A DNA stretch of 64,000 nucleotides from Photorhabdus sp. CRCIA-P01 (GCF_003545805.1 NZ_NMQR01000014.1:1-64000), one strand, 5' to 3'. Numbered from the stretch's first letter, positions 18,391 through 29,011 are shown. Notes: generated by a model from the sequence alone, not told the origin. Made by a program: numbers and translations.

Positions 18391-19095
18391 ATGGAAAATC
18401 AACCTAAGTTGAATAGTAGTAAAGAGATAATTGTTTTTTTAGCTGAGCGTTTCCCGCTCTGTTTCGTAGCCGAAGGTGAAGCTCGTCCTTTAAAGATCGG
18501 TATTTTTCAAGATATCGTTGAACGTATTCAGGACGAAGAGTGTTTAAGTAAAACACAACTGCGCTCCGCCTTACGTTTGTACACATCAAGTTGGCGTTAC
18601 CTATATGGTGTGAAAGAAGGCGCACAGCGTGTTGATCTTGATGGTAATTCATGCGGTGAGCTGGAAGCGGAACACATTGAGCATGCTCTCCAGCAACTGA
18701 CTGAAGCCAAAGCACGGGTTCAGGCACAGCGTGCGGAGCAAAGAGCTAAAAAACGTGAAGCTGAAAATGTGGCTGTGGGTGAAAAAAATGAACGGCCCAC
18801 AGCCAAGAAACCAGCCCCTCGTCGCCGTGCTAATAATACTGAGGGGGAAAAACGGCAGTCACCACGCCAACAAAAGAGCCCTCGGCAAGCACGTAAACCA
18901 GCTGCTAAACCTGTTCAACCCGCACCGATTCAGATTGTCGATGTTTCATCGCTGAAAATTGGTCAGGAAATTAAAGTAAGAGTGGGTAAAAGTTCAGTGG
19001 ATGCTTCTGTGCTTGAAGTCGCCAAAGATGGTGTACGGGTACAATTGCCTTCCGGTTTGGCAATGATTGTACGCGCAGAACATTTGCAGTTCTGA
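18391..19095 (+). CDS. proQ: RNA chaperone ProQ
   Basis: ProQ is a global RNA-binding protein that stabilises sRNAs and mRNA 3' ends. The 234-residue product has an N-terminal FinO-like domain (about 1-120, with AERFPLCF and LYTSSWRYL), a basic Lys/Arg-rich linker (about 120-175) and a C-terminal Tudor-like domain ([20 protein letters not shown]). It matches E. coli ProQ (232). It is followed 19 bp later by prc, its usual operon partner. Confidence 0.95.
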   Translation: MENQPKLNSSKEIIVFLAERFPLCFVAEGEARPLKIGIFQDIVERIQDEECLSKTQLRSALRLYTSSWRYLYGVKEGAQRVDLDGNSCGELEAEHIEHALQQLTEAKARVQAQRAEQRAKKREAENVAVGEKNERPTAKKPAPRRRANNTEGEKRQSPRQQKSPRQARKPAAKPVQPAPIQIVDVSSLKIGQEIKVRVGKSSVDASVLEVAKDGVRVQLPSGLAMIVRAEHLQF

Positions 19096-19114
19096 TACGG
19101 AGGCCGACCTGGGC

Positions 19115-21166
19115 ATGAACAAATTCGTCAGACTGGCTTTTGTTTTAGGTGTTTCAATTTTTGGTACTTGTTATGCAGATACAAACAGTCCAGTGGCTGT
19201 TCCTGTTGGTATTGAACAATTACCTATATTGAAGCAAGAACCTCAGCATTCAACAGTTAGCGAGCGGGTAACATCCCGCTTCATTCGTTCTCATTATCGC
19301 CAATTTGATTTAAATGGTGATTTTTCGGCAAAAATATTTGAGCGCTACCTCAATATACTGGATTACAGCCATAACATATTATTGGCGTCAGATGTTGCTC
19401 AGTATGCCGATAAGAAAAAGTCGTTAGGCAGGGAATTGGAAAATGGGAATCTGGAAATTCCGTATGACCTGTTTAATTTGTTACAGAAACGTCGCTTTGA
19501 GCGTTATCAGTACGCTTTATCGCGTCTTGAACAGCCAATGAATTTTGATGGTAACGATACAATTGATGTTGATCGTTCCAAAGCCCCTTGGCCACAGAGT
19601 GTGGAAGAGCTAAATAAACTTTGGGATGCTAAAGTTAAGTATGATTGGCTCAACCTCAAGCTCAGCGGCAAAGAGGATAATAAAATCAAAGAGATGCTCA
19701 CCAAACGCTATCAATCCGCGTTAAAACGTCTGACACAAAGCCAGAGTGAAGATGTTTTCCAATTGATGATGACTGCGTTTGCCCGTGAAATTGATCCTCA
19801 TACCAATTATCTTTCGCCACGCAATACTGAACAGTTTAACTCAGAAATGAGTCTTTCCTTGGAAGGGATTGGTGCTGTTTTGCAAATAGATGATGACTAC
19901 ACGGTTATAAATTCTTTGGTTGCTGGTGGACCTGCTGCCAAAAGCAAAGCATTAAACGTGGGTGATAAGATTATCGGCGTTGCCCAGTCAGGAAAGTCCA
20001 TGGTGGATATTATTGGCTGGCGTCTGGATGATGTGGTTGCGCTGATTAAAGGACCTAAAGGGAGTAAAGTACGGCTCGAGGTTATTTCTGACACCAAAGG
20101 GGCAAAACCACGTACTGTTACTTTAACTCGTGAACAGATCCGTTTGGAAGATCGGGCTGTGAAGATGTCGGTTAAGACAATTGGTCAGGAAAAAGTGGGC
20201 GTGCTTGATATCCCCGGTTTTTACGTTGGTTTGACTGATAATGTTAAAACTCAATTACAAAAACTGACCAAACAGCATATCAGTGCTATTGTCATTGATT
20301 TGCGTAGCAATGGTGGTGGTGCACTGACAGAGGCGGTTTCTTTATCAGGCTTGTTTCTTCCAAGTGGCCCGGTTGTCCAGGTCAGAGATAATAATGGGAA
20401 AATTCGTCAGGATTCTGATACTGATGAAGTGGTGTACTATAAAGGGCCTTTGGTTGTTCTGGTAGACCATTTTAGTGCTTCTGCTTCTGAAATTTTTGCC
20501 GCGGCAATGCAGGATTATGGGCGAGCGTTGATTGTCGGTGAGCCGACTTTTGGTAAAGGTACAGTTCAGCAATATCGTTCTTTGAGTCGTATTTATGATC
20601 AAATGATGCGCCCTGATTGGCCATCACTAGGTTCTGTCCAATATACGATACAGAAGTTCTATCGTGTGAATGGCGGCAGTACTCAGCGTAAAGGGGTTAC
20701 TCCTGATATCGTAATGCCTACGGGGGTTGATCCGGCGGAAACCGGGGAAAGTTTCGAAGATAATGCTTTGCCTTGGGATAGTATTCCTCCTGCCCGTTAT
20801 ACAGGGTCTAAAATTATTGCTACATTGGTTCCTCAGTTGAATGCCGTTCACAATGCTCGTATTACAACTGATCCAGAATTCAAGTATATCAATGAGGACA
20901 TTGTTCACTATAAAGCGATGAAAGAGCATAAAAATATTGTTTCTCTGAACTATGCACAAAGAGAGAAAGAGAATAAAGAAGCGGATGCTCTGAAGTTGAA
21001 TCGCATAAATGATCGCTTTAAACGCGAGGGTAAAAAACCGTTAACTTTACTGGATAATTTACCTAAAGATTATCAAGGACCAGATCCCTATCTTGATGAG
21101 TCAGTGAAGATTGCACTTGATTTAGCGCACCAACCTGATGAGAAAATGTTAGCTAAATCTAAGTAA
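19115..21166 (+). CDS. prc: Tail-specific protease Prc (Tsp)
   Basis: Prc is a periplasmic C-terminal-tail protease that trims FtsI and, with NlpI, degrades MepS. The product is 683 residues (E. coli 682), with a signal peptide ending near CYA. It has a PDZ domain (about 235-325) and an S41 catalytic domain with the Ser in DHFSASASE and the Lys in TFGKGTVQ forming the Ser-Lys dyad, then a long C-terminal region with DPYLDESVKIALDL. The ATG at 19115 is chosen over an upstream GTG/ATG because it gives the signal peptide. It shares an operon with proQ. Confidence 0.95.
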   Translation: MNKFVRLAFVLGVSIFGTCYADTNSPVAVPVGIEQLPILKQEPQHSTVSERVTSRFIRSHYRQFDLNGDFSAKIFERYLNILDYSHNILLASDVAQYADKKKSLGRELENGNLEIPYDLFNLLQKRRFERYQYALSRLEQPMNFDGNDTIDVDRSKAPWPQSVEELNKLWDAKVKYDWLNLKLSGKEDNKIKEMLTKRYQSALKRLTQSQSEDVFQLMMTAFAREIDPHTNYLSPRNTEQFNSEMSLSLEGIGAVLQIDDDYTVINSLVAGGPAAKSKALNVGDKIIGVAQSGKSMVDIIGWRLDDVVALIKGPKGSKVRLEVISDTKGAKPRTVTLTREQIRLEDRAVKMSVKTIGQEKVGVLDIPGFYVGLTDNVKTQLQKLTKQHISAIVIDLRSNGGGALTEAVSLSGLFLPSGPVVQVRDNNGKIRQDSDTDEVVYYKGPLVVLVDHFSASASEIFAAAMQDYGRALIVGEPTFGKGTVQQYRSLSRIYDQMMRPDWPSLGSVQYTIQKFYRVNGGSTQRKGVTPDIVMPTGVDPAETGESFEDNALPWDSIPPARYTGSKIIATLVPQLNAVHNARITTDPEFKYINEDIVHYKAMKEHKNIVSLNYAQREKENKEADALKLNRINDRFKREGKKPLTLLDNLPKDYQGPDPYLDESVKIALDLAHQPDEKMLAKSK

Positions 21167-21197
21167 AATAATGGATTAAAGCCTGTTAACGATTAAT

Positions 21198-21243
21198 GCC
21201 CAATATCGTTCGCTTGGGATGTTTTGAGTGAACGATGTTGGGC
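21198..21243 (+). terminator. Hairpin terminator after prc
   Basis: GCCCAA..TCGTTC pairs with GAACGA..TTGGGC around an 18-base loop, followed by a short T run. The stem is 32 bp beyond the prc stop. Confidence 0.6.
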
Positions 21244-21284
21244 TTTCAGTAATATGAACAGTCTTTTTAAGGTGTTTTTTCTTT

Positions 21285-21308
21285 TCTGGAAGTCTGGAAG
21301 TCTGGAAG
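21285..21308. repeat. Three tandem copies of TCTGGAAG
   Basis: Three perfect 8-bp units lie head to tail in the prc-htpX spacer. This is a simple repeat that could vary in number between strains. Confidence 0.7.
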
Positions 21309-21522
21309 GATGAATTGTTTCACATTTTTTCAGCACTACCGGGTATTAGAGTATTTTGTTTAAACAATTGGTGTTAGGCTAATGCGGGTTTTTCTGTGAT
21401 TTTGTAAAGTTGTGTTGATCTTATCGCTTAACAAGTTAAAAGCCTTGAATATAGCGAGAACAGCCTTATTTATAGAGTAGTTCTGAAATTGCATTGATTA
21501 TTAATAAAGGAAGCCGGTTTTT

Positions 21523-22410
21523 ATGATGCGAATTGTTTTGTTCCTCCTCACTAACCTCGCTGTTATGTTGGTGTTCGGGATAATACTTTCTTTGACAGGA
21601 ATTCAGGGGAGTAGTGTACAAGGTCTGATGATTATGGCTGGCCTGTTCGGTTTCGGTGGAGCGTTTGTTTCCCTATTGATGTCCAAATGGATGGCCCTGC
21701 GTTCTGTGGGGGGGCAGGTCATAGAACAGCCAGCAAATGAAGTTGAACATTGGTTAGTTGAAACTGTTCGCCGTCAAGCGGAACAAGTCAATATTGTCAT
21801 GCCTCAGGTTGCGATTTATGCCGCGCCTGATATTAACGCATTCGCGACCGGAGCACGTCGTAATGCTTCTCTGGTTGCTGTCAGCACCGGTCTATTGGAT
21901 AACATGAGTAGGGCGGAAGCAGAAGCTGTCATTGCTCATGAGATTAGTCATATTGCTAATGGTGATATGGTGACGATGACTTTGTTGCAAGGGATAGTAA
22001 ATACTTTCGTTATCTTTATTTCCCGTCTATTGGCTCAGGCCGTATCAAGTTTCCTGTCTGGCAATAGTGACGAGGAAGAGAGTAACTCCTCTGGCAATCC
22101 GATTGTTTACATGGTTGCTTCAATGGTGTTGGAAATAGTATTTGGTATTCTGGCGAGCATTATCACAATGTGGTTCTCCCGTTATCGCGAGTTCCATGCA
22201 GATGCAGGTTCTGCTAAGTTGGTTGGTCGTGAGAAAATGATCGCTGCTTTACAGCGTCTGAAAACCAGTTATGAACCGCAGGAAGAAGGCAGTATGATGG
22301 CGTTCTGTATTAATGGTAAATCAAAAACATTCAGTGAGTTGTTCATGTCTCACCCACCATTGGACAAACGTATTGAAGCGCTGCGTAGTGGGCAATACCT
22401 GAATAAATAA
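21523..22410 (+). CDS. htpX: Membrane metalloprotease HtpX
   Basis: HtpX is an inner-membrane zinc endopeptidase of the M48 family that cleaves damaged membrane proteins alongside FtsH. The 295-residue product (E. coli 293) has two N-terminal membrane segments, the HEISH zinc motif at 139-143, two further hydrophobic segments and the downstream zinc ligand in [16 protein letters not shown] upstream (near 21445) could be a heat-shock -35 element, but the -10 match is poor. GGAAG lies upstream of the ATG pair. Confidence 0.95.
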   Translation: MMRIVLFLLTNLAVMLVFGIILSLTGIQGSSVQGLMIMAGLFGFGGAFVSLLMSKWMALRSVGGQVIEQPANEVEHWLVETVRRQAEQVNIVMPQVAIYAAPDINAFATGARRNASLVAVSTGLLDNMSRAEAEAVIAHEISHIANGDMVTMTLLQGIVNTFVIFISRLLAQAVSSFLSGNSDEEESNSSGNPIVYMVASMVLEIVFGILASIITMWFSRYREFHADAGSAKLVGREKMIAALQRLKTSYEPQEEGSMMAFCINGKSKTFSELFMSHPPLDKRIEALRSGQYLNK

Positions 22411-22425
22411 TATTGTGAATAAAAT

Positions 22426-22457
22426 AAAAAGCCGGGGAGGAAATCCCGGCTTTTTTT
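22426..22457. terminator. Bidirectional terminator between htpX and tcyP
   Basis: GCCGGG pairs with CCCGGC around an 8-base loop, flanked by AAAAA and TTTTTTT, so U-tracts are produced on both strands. It serves both converging genes. Confidence 0.9.
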
Positions 22458-22466
22458 ACAGTTAAA

Positions 22467-23858
22467 TTATAGCTGACTTAATTCAACGTGTTCTTCCTGA
22501 TCGAAGATAGTTTTATCAGTTTGTCCCATCAGTTGGCTGGTAATAGTACCAGCAGTCATTGAACCACTTACATTCAGTGCCGTACGGCCCATATCAATGA
22601 GAGGCTCAACAGAAATCAATAAAGCAATCAATGTTACAGGTAGTCCCATTGCGGGTAAGACAATCAATGCCGCGAACGTAGCACCGCCACCCACACCAGC
22701 AACGCCAGCAGAGCTGATAGTGACAATGCCAACCAGTGTTGCGATCCACATCGGGTCGAGTGGGTTTATGCCAACTGTTGGAGCAACCATTGCGGCCAAC
22801 ATGGCAGGATAAATCCCGGCACAGCCATTTTGACCAATTGTTGCCCCAAAAGATGCTGAAAAGCTGGCGATTGATTCTGGTACGCCAATACGGAGTGTCT
22901 GGGTTTCGACATTCAGTGGAATACTGGCTGCACTGGAACGGCTGGTGAATGCAAAGGTCAACACTGGCCAGGTTTTTTTGAAAAATCTAAGTGGATTGAT
23001 GCCGAGGAGAGAGAGTAGAAATCCATGAGCAACAAATACTAGCGCTAGTGCAATGTAGGATGCGATAACAAAGGTTCCCAGTTTTGCAATTTCATGGATA
23101 TTAGAGTTGGCGACAACTTTGGTCATCAGGGCCATAACACCATATGGCGTTAAGCGCATAACCAGACGAACCAGTTTCATTACCCATGCCTGTATAGTGT
23201 CGATAGCGGCTAATATGCGTTTCCCCCTCTCATGATCATCTTTCAACATTTGCAGGGCAGCGATACCTAAGAAGGTTGCAAAAATAACAATGCTGATAAC
23301 AGAAGTTGGATTAGCGCCAGTTAAATCTGCAAACGGATTTTTAGGAATAAAAGATAAAATCAATTGTGGTACAGATAAATCAGAAACTTTGCTGACATAG
23401 TTGTTTTCGATAGCGGACAGACGTGTTGTTTCTTGGGGACCTTGAATCAGACCTTCGGCAGTCAGACCGAACAGGTTGATAATCATGATACCGATAAGCG
23501 CGGCAATCATTGTAGTGAATAACAACGTTCCGATAGTCAGAAAGCTGATTTTTCCTAGAGAAGATGCTTTGTGTAATTTGGCGACTGCACTCAAAATAGA
23601 GGCGAATACCAGAGGCATAATGACCATTTGTAGAAGTTGTACATAACCATTACCTACAATGTTGAACCATGATATTGATTCCTTCACTATGATATTATCG
23701 GAGCCATAAATGAGTTGCAGTGCCAAGCCAAAAATAATACCAATGGCAAGGCCCGCAAAAACCTTTTTCGACAGATTCCATTGCCGTGAACTAGCTTTTG
23801 ACAATAGCAAAAGCAGTGCTACGAAAACGAGCACATTCGAAATGAGTGGTAAATTCAT
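22467..23858 (-). CDS. tcyP: L-cystine transporter TcyP
   Basis: TcyP is a sodium/dicarboxylate-symporter-family carrier for cystine. The product is 463 residues, the same as E. coli TcyP (YdjN), with [20 protein letters not shown], the [13 protein letters not shown] re-entrant loop and [14 protein letters not shown]. The ATG at 23858 (MNLPLISN) is preferred over an upstream TTG because GGAG is correctly placed. It is a single gene; expression in relatives responds to sulfur limitation. Confidence 0.93.
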   Translation of the reverse strand: MNLPLISNVLVFVALLLLLSKASSRQWNLSKKVFAGLAIGIIFGLALQLIYGSDNIIVKESISWFNIVGNGYVQLLQMVIMPLVFASILSAVAKLHKASSLGKISFLTIGTLLFTTMIAALIGIMIINLFGLTAEGLIQGPQETTRLSAIENNYVSKVSDLSVPQLILSFIPKNPFADLTGANPTSVISIVIFATFLGIAALQMLKDDHERGKRILAAIDTIQAWVMKLVRLVMRLTPYGVMALMTKVVANSNIHEIAKLGTFVIASYIALALVFVAHGFLLSLLGINPLRFFKKTWPVLTFAFTSRSSAASIPLNVETQTLRIGVPESIASFSASFGATIGQNGCAGIYPAMLAAMVAPTVGINPLDPMWIATLVGIVTISSAGVAGVGGGATFAALIVLPAMGLPVTLIALLISVEPLIDMGRTALNVSGSMTAGTITSQLMGQTDKTIFDQEEHVELSQL

Positions 23859-24045
23859 TCCCAAACTCCAGAATTCAATTTAGTTAAGTTATAAGCTGTA
23901 TCGAATCGTGTCAGGTTGTAAACGAACACATTACAACAAGCAGTTGGGGGATATAGTACCAGTTAAAATTATTCTTATTTATAACTATATAGAATTTAAT
24001 ATAATAAATATGACTTTTAAGGTTTATTTTTAGTCAGTCAGAGCA

Positions 24046-24594
24046 TTAGAAATAGAGATCTTTGATGCGATTTATATAAAAAAGTATAGAATATTCAATA
24101 TCTTCTGGCAGGAAAACAGAAATGACGATTAATAGGGCAGAAATAAACCTTTCTGCTTTCTTGTTTCCTTGTTTGCCAAGCACAGGTAGACAGAAACGTA
24201 TTTTGATTGGCCATAATAACGGCACACCAGCAGGTGTTAGCATATCTGCAATCAGATGGCTCAAATAGCCAACAATCATGGCATGGAAAAAATCAGTTGG
24301 AATTAGCCACTCTTCCGGTATTTTTAGCCAAAATAAAGTAATCCCTAATATGAGAGCAAGTAAACTGTGAGTAAATCCTCTGTGACCACAGAGTTTGGCT
24401 ACGGGAATGGAGATAAATCTGAATAATCTACCCAAGGTTGAGTTGGGGTGATCGATATCGGGTAACAAGGCAGTAAGCAGCACCCCTGGTAGCATATGCA
24501 ACCAGTCTCCATTAGCTATCTCTGGTGTTATTTCTAGCTTGTGTGCCAAGATAATGCTGGCAACTGAAAATAAAAGATGCCCTTCTGCGGTCAT
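24046..24594 (-). CDS. ydjM: LexA-regulated inner-membrane hydrolase-like protein YdjM
   Basis: The 182-residue product belongs to the YdjM/DUF457 group of membrane-bound metal-dependent hydrolase-like proteins. It has the motifs LLPDIDHPNSTLGRL, GHRGFTHSL and SHLIADMLTPAG, whose His and Asp residues resemble metal ligands, between four or five membrane segments. A perfect LexA box lies 20 bp upstream, so it is SOS-induced as in E. coli. The molecular role is not known. Confidence 0.9.
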   Translation of the reverse strand: MTAEGHLLFSVASIILAHKLEITPEIANGDWLHMLPGVLLTALLPDIDHPNSTLGRLFRFISIPVAKLCGHRGFTHSLLALILGITLFWLKIPEEWLIPTDFFHAMIVGYLSHLIADMLTPAGVPLLWPIKIRFCLPVLGKQGNKKAERFISALLIVISVFLPEDIEYSILFYINRIKDLYF

Positions 24595-24613
24595 AAATTC
24601 CTCTGACTAATAA

Positions 24614-24629
24614 CTGTCTATCCATACAG
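24614..24629 (-). promoter_or_regulatory. LexA (SOS) box of ydjM
   Basis: CTGTCTATCCATACAG fits the CTGT-N8-ACAG consensus perfectly and lies 20 bp from the ydjM start codon. Confidence 0.85.
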
Positions 24630-24780
24630 TCGGCGAAGTATAGTGGGTTTTATGTGGGTAAGATAGAGGGTAAAAAGCAAAAATATTTTATTTATTAATA
24701 TATAACGTTAATATTTAATCAAATTTTTATTTGACAGAATAAGATATAAGCGCCATGGCTATTGTGTGAACAATAAGAAA

Positions 24781-24805
24781 CTGCCATCGACACAGATGAT
24801 GGCAG
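24781..24805 (-). terminator. Terminator of hxpB
   Basis: An 8-bp stem (CTGCCATC / GATGGCAG) lies 13 bp past the hxpB stop and is followed on the - strand by TTTCTTATT. Confidence 0.75.
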
Positions 24806-24817
24806 CTAAAATTATAA

Positions 24818-25483
24818 TCAGATGATGTTCATTACAGTGAGTTGTTCGAGTGAGCGCAGTTTAATATCTGCTAAAACCCAACGTGGATCATCAAAATGAT
24901 GAGCGGATGGCACAACGATTGAACGCATTCTTGCAGCTTTCGTTGCTATCATTCCATTGAATGAATCTTCCAGGGTTACACAATTTATCGGAGCGACATC
25001 TAATTGCTCGGCAGCGCGCAAATAAACTTCAGGATTGGGTTTACTGTGAGGTAATTTGGCAGCAGAAACAACAGCATCAAAATAGTGATTAAGGTTAAAC
25101 ATTTCGAGTACTTGTTCCAGCATATATTGTGGAGAAGCAGAGGCCAGGCTGATTTTCAGTCCTTGTTTGCGGCAAAGGTTTAGAGCATATTCAACACCTG
25201 GGAGTAAAGGACGGTTTTCTTTTACCAAATCGATAACATGGTTGGTAATTCGCTGTTCCACGTCTGATTTTGATGCCCCTTGCCAGGGAGAAGCTTGGTA
25301 CCAAAGCTCTACAACCTGGTCAATGCGCAACCCAAGAGTATCTGGTAGTTTTTCTGCTAAAGAGAAATCCAGACCTAATTCACTAAATACTTCTTTTTCT
25401 CCTTGGGTCCAATAGGGTTCAGAGTCAATCAGTAAACCGTCCATATCAAAAATAGCTGCTTTTATTGGTAAATGAAAAGACAT
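24818..25483 (-). CDS. hxpB: Hexitol/2-deoxyglucose-6-phosphate phosphatase HxpB (YniC)
   Basis: This HAD-superfamily sugar phosphatase is active on 2-deoxyglucose-6-P, mannitol-1-P and related compounds in E. coli. The 221-residue product shows the four HAD motifs: FDMDGLLIDSE (nucleophile D13), the Ser-containing LASASP, a Lys in KLPHSKPNPEVY, and ALEDSFNG-like TLEDSFNG. The cap domain lies between motifs 1 and 2. Neighbours ydjM and yniB match E. coli order. Confidence 0.93.
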   Translation of the reverse strand: MSFHLPIKAAIFDMDGLLIDSEPYWTQGEKEVFSELGLDFSLAEKLPDTLGLRIDQVVELWYQASPWQGASKSDVEQRITNHVIDLVKENRPLLPGVEYALNLCRKQGLKISLASASPQYMLEQVLEMFNLNHYFDAVVSAAKLPHSKPNPEVYLRAAEQLDVAPINCVTLEDSFNGMIATKAARMRSIVVPSAHHFDDPRWVLADIKLRSLEQLTVMNII

Positions 25484-25665
25484 TTAAGTATCTCTCTCTG
25501 GTCAGACAGTTGGCGAAAGCTGATTGTAACAATCTCGGTAGATGAAATCCTTTCCTGAACGGGAACATGGTAAGAAATGCTTAATTAAATATAAAGTTAA
25601 ATTTGGTGATTGATGGGCTATGATTAGCCAAAAATAAAATCTACTTATTGCTATGAGGGGTATCG

Positions 25666-26208
25666 ATGACTTACCAAAAAGCCGGATACATCGCTGTTAT
25701 TAAGCGAGTTTTAGGTTGGGTGATTTTTATTCCGGCACTTTTATCGACCATTGTTTCTGTGATCAACCTTGCCTGGTTGCATGGTATTAAAGGTGATGGT
25801 ATCAATGCGGTTTTGGATGATTTCCTGAAAATGATGGCTGAAATGGTGCGTTTTAATACCCCATTTCTGGATTTCTTCTGGAAAAATTCACCAACACCTG
25901 AGCGTCTGGCTGGTTTTACCGGATCAACGCTTGGTTTTCTGATTATCTATTTTCTTATTTTTTTCGGCCTTGCTATGAGTGCGTCAGGTCAACGGATGTA
26001 TAGACAAGTGAAGTTTATACGCGAGAACATTGAAGATCAGCTTATTATTGAGAAAGCTAAAGGCAATGATGGCCTGACAAGAGAACAGATGGAGTTAAAA
26101 ATTAAACTTCCTCGTCATACACTGTTCAGTCAGATTTATATCTTATATATTTCACCGGTAATTATCGGTGCAATTTTTTATTTTCTATTGAAAATCTTAG
26201 GCTGGTAG
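25666..26208 (+). CDS. yniB: Inner-membrane protein YniB
   Basis: The 180-residue product (E. coli 178) has about four membrane segments (near 14-33, 84-103 and 155-178, with a weaker one between). The middle is charged and cytoplasmic-looking (NIEDQLIIEKAKGND). Its function is unknown. It is divergent from hxpB and convergent with yniA, as in E. coli. GAGGGG lies upstream of the ATG. Confidence 0.9.
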   Translation: MTYQKAGYIAVIKRVLGWVIFIPALLSTIVSVINLAWLHGIKGDGINAVLDDFLKMMAEMVRFNTPFLDFFWKNSPTPERLAGFTGSTLGFLIIYFLIFFGLAMSASGQRMYRQVKFIRENIEDQLIIEKAKGNDGLTREQMELKIKLPRHTLFSQIYILYISPVIIGAIFYFLLKILGW

Positions 26209-26225
26209 ATTCTCCGTTTGGCTAT

Positions 26226-26252
26226 AGCTGCGGAATAAAGGTTTTCGCAGCT
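26226..26252. terminator. Weak hairpin between yniB and yniA
   Basis: AGCTGCG and CGCAGCT arms with a 13-base loop lie between the two converging stops. No strong U-tract follows. Confidence 0.4.
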
Positions 26253-26266
26253 TGATTCCCCATTTA

Positions 26267-27133
26267 TTAGCTATTTTCAGTCAAAATATTATCGATAATA
26301 TTTTGAACCGCAATAAGATTATCACCACCAAACAGATTACACCGGTTAAGCAAATAATAGAGCTGATACACAGGTTGCCGTTCAATAAAGTTGGCAGGGA
26401 GTGGCCATACGCTCTGATAGCCATCAAAAATTTGCATTGGTAAATCAGGGTATAACGGTAACATAGCGAAATCACATTCACGATCTCCCCAATAACAGGC
26501 TGGGTCGAAGGCAACGGCTTGATCATCCAACGAAGCACAATTAGCTGGCCAGAGATCGCCATGTAAGAGAGAAGGTTGTGGCTGATGGTGTTGAAGTTTG
26601 TTACTTATGGCTTGAACGATATTATCAATATCACCAAATATCATGTTTTTTTCTGCTGCGATTTGTAATTGCCAACCAACCCGCTTTTCCGCATAAAATT
26701 GGTGCCAACGTCGTTGCCAGCCATTAGGTTGTGGAGTTGTTGCCAGCATATTGTCAAAATCAAAGCCGAATTGGGGCTGCTCACTCCATTGATGAAGTTT
26801 TGCCAGTTGTTGACCGAAGCAATAGGCACTGTGAGGATCAAAAGATTTTAAAGGCAAAAATTCAAGCAATAGAAAGCTATGGTCACGTGTGTTGCCAATA
26901 CCATAAACAGTTGGAACACGGATAGTCTGGCTGCGTGCCAGGAGTTCAAGCTGTTCTGATTCTGCTTTGAAGACAGGGAGCATTTCCCGCAGGTTTGATT
27001 TGACGAAAACTTGTCGTTTTCCATGTGTGACTCGCCAAGCTTGGTGGATATCCCCTCCGGCTAACTCAGTTTTATCGTGAATTTCAGCAACACCGAAATG
27101 TTCGTTTAACAAACGATTTACTGTCTGCCACAT
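26267..27133 (-). CDS. yniA: Fructosamine-kinase family protein YniA
   Basis: A 288-residue kinase of the fructosamine/ketosamine-3-kinase family (E. coli YniA 286), predicted to phosphorylate sugars attached to amines during repair of glycated molecules. The catalytic loop LLHGDLWPANC and the metal-binding FDPACYWGDRECD are intact, and the N-terminal GGDIHQAWRV and FVKSN fit the nucleotide-binding lobe. Its true substrate in enterobacteria is not settled. Confidence 0.92.
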   Translation of the reverse strand: MWQTVNRLLNEHFGVAEIHDKTELAGGDIHQAWRVTHGKRQVFVKSNLREMLPVFKAESEQLELLARSQTIRVPTVYGIGNTRDHSFLLLEFLPLKSFDPHSAYCFGQQLAKLHQWSEQPQFGFDFDNMLATTPQPNGWQRRWHQFYAEKRVGWQLQIAAEKNMIFGDIDNIVQAISNKLQHHQPQPSLLHGDLWPANCASLDDQAVAFDPACYWGDRECDFAMLPLYPDLPMQIFDGYQSVWPLPANFIERQPVYQLYYLLNRCNLFGGDNLIAVQNIIDNILTENS

Positions 27134-27217
27134 GGTTCACCTCTCTATGTCGTCAATTACTTTATGAACAATTATAGTCAGAGAAAACATATGATCAGGT
27201 AAAAAAGATGATTAACA

Positions 27218-27251
27218 GGGTTATATCTCAAAACAGATATAACCCTTTTTG
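27218..27251 (-). terminator. Terminator of yfeABCD
   Basis: A 12-bp perfect stem (AGGGTTATATCT / AGATATAACCCT) with a 6-base loop begins 5 bp past the yfeD stop. The flanking A5 run on the - strand side and T-rich tail allow termination on both strands. Confidence 0.75.
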
Positions 27252-28139
27252 TTATTGATTGGACTCGTTAGAGATTTGTAGGGCTGCTTGATACGTTTTA
27301 CGTTTGGATTTTGTTCTTACAAGTTTTATCTGACTGTAAGCCAGTGCCAGTGTAAAGAAGATAGCCTGGACAATAACAATGCATGGCCCCGTTGCACCAT
27401 CAATGTGGAAACTGATCAGAGTACCCAGGACACAGGAACTGACTGATGCAATGACAGCGACAATTAACATTCGGTCAAAACTGCGGCATAACATGAAAGC
27501 GATAATTCCCGGTGATATCAACATTGCGATAACCAAAATCATTCCCACGGCTTGCAGGGAAGCGACAATGGTCATTGACAATAGACAAAGCAAACCGTAA
27601 TGCAAAAGCTTAACAGGTAATCCCACTACGCGCGCTTGGTTCGGATCGAAGCAGTAAAGCATGAAGTCTTTGCGCTTTAGCAATACTACCGCCATAGTGA
27701 TACAGGTAATCCATAATGTTTGATTCAACTCATCTTTAGTGATCCCTAGTATATTTCCGAACAGAATATGAGTGAGATGTTGGTCAGTGTCTATTTGGGC
27801 AAAAAGAACTAACCCAAAGGCAAACATGCCTGAAAAGACAATTCCCATGACAGTATCTTCTTTTATCCGGCTATGTTCTTTCAGATACCCTGTTGCAACA
27901 GCACAAAAAATACCGGAAAGGAATGCGCCAATAGCCAGCGGTATACCGGCAGCGAAAGCCAGCACAATGCCTGGTAATACAGCGTGAGAGATGGCGTCAC
28001 CCATTAACGACCAGCCTTTAAGAACCAGATAACAAGAGAGTATTGCACATACTGCGCCTGTTACAATAGCAGCAAATACCGCCCGTTGCATAAATGGAAA
28101 CATAAACGGCTCAGTGAGTAACTGTGTCAACTCATTCAT
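27252..28139 (-). CDS. yfeD: Iron/manganese ABC transporter permease YfeD
   Basis: This is the second permease of the Yfe (Sit-type) Mn2+/Fe2+ importer, in the inner membrane. The 295-residue product belongs to the ABC-3 family with 8-9 hydrophobic helices. It has the [16 protein letters not shown] coupling-helix motif near residue 42, shared with YfeC. The start overlaps the yfeC stop by 4 bp (ATGA). It is last in the operon, before a strong terminator. Confidence 0.92.
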   Translation of the reverse strand: MNELTQLLTEPFMFPFMQRAVFAAIVTGAVCAILSCYLVLKGWSLMGDAISHAVLPGIVLAFAAGIPLAIGAFLSGIFCAVATGYLKEHSRIKEDTVMGIVFSGMFAFGLVLFAQIDTDQHLTHILFGNILGITKDELNQTLWITCITMAVVLLKRKDFMLYCFDPNQARVVGLPVKLLHYGLLCLLSMTIVASLQAVGMILVIAMLISPGIIAFMLCRSFDRMLIVAVIASVSSCVLGTLISFHIDGATGPCIVIVQAIFFTLALAYSQIKLVRTKSKRKTYQAALQISNESNQ

Positions 28140-29011
28140 GGTTGTGTCTCCCGAGCCAAGGCTGAGGATTCTTTTCTGGCACGTATACGTGAAGCGAATA
28201 GCCCATGTTTTGGTGCAAAGAAGAACGCTAATAGGAAAATGACGGTTTGCAGTGTGACAATGACACCACCAGTAGCGCCGTTAAGGAAGAAACTTAGGTA
28301 AGCGCCGAATGCACTGGTCAGGGAACCAATAGTAACGGCAATGATCAGCAGGTGCTTAAAACGATCTGTTAATAAGTAAGCTGTTGCGCCTGGAGTGACA
28401 ACCATTGCAATCACCAGAATAGCGCCGACAGTTTGTAAGGCTGCGACAGTACAAGCACTCAACAAAGTAAAAAAAATGATTTTCATCCGCAAGGGAGATA
28501 AGCCGATAGAGCGGGCATGTGTTTCATCAAAAAATACAATTAGCAAATCTTTCCAGATAAACATGAGCACGATAAATGAAATCGCAATAATGATTTCAAC
28601 TTGGAGAACATCTTCATCAGCGATGCCAAGGATATTGCCGAAAATAATGGTTTGTACGTTAACCGATGTAGGGTTGAGGGAAACGATTAATAAGCCGGCC
28701 GCAAAGAAAGTGGAAAAAATAAACCCGATTACCGCATCTTCACGTAAGCGAGTGATATGACGAACTAAAGTCATCGACAGAGCTGCCAGCATTCCGGTAA
28801 AAAAAGCACCGCCTGCATAAGGAAGACCCAGCGCATAGGCACCAGCGACGCCAGGTACAACTGAGTGAGAGAGCGCGTCTCCCATCAATGACCAACCTTT
28901 TAACATCAGGTAGGAAGAAAGGAAGGCACAGACGGCACCGACGATGGCACTAACCCAGATGGCTTTTACCATGTAATTATAATGAAAAGGTTGCAGCAAA
29001 AGCTCTGTCAT
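28136..29011 (-). CDS. yfeC: Iron/manganese ABC transporter permease YfeC
   Basis: A 291-residue ABC-3 permease with the same [16 protein letters not shown] motif as YfeD, about 45 residues from the N-terminus, followed by eight hydrophobic helices. It is probably a heterodimer partner of YfeD, sitting on the YfeB ATPase. Its start overlaps the yfeB stop by 4 bp and its own stop overlaps yfeD by 4 bp, so translation of the three is coupled. Confidence 0.92.
   Translation of the reverse strand: MTELLLQPFHYNYMVKAIWVSAIVGAVCAFLSSYLMLKGWSLMGDALSHSVVPGVAGAYALGLPYAGGAFFTGMLAALSMTLVRHITRLREDAVIGFIFSTFFAAGLLIVSLNPTSVNVQTIIFGNILGIADEDVLQVEIIIAISFIVLMFIWKDLLIVFFDETHARSIGLSPLRMKIIFFTLLSACTVAALQTVGAILVIAMVVTPGATAYLLTDRFKHLLIIAVTIGSLTSAFGAYLSFFLNGATGGVIVTLQTVIFLLAFFFAPKHGLFASRIRARKESSALARETQP

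Noticed and set aside
21420-21475. Heat-shock (sigma-32) or CpxR site before htpX
   Set aside because: Only the CTTGAA half and a partial GTAAA repeat are visible; the match is too weak to call.
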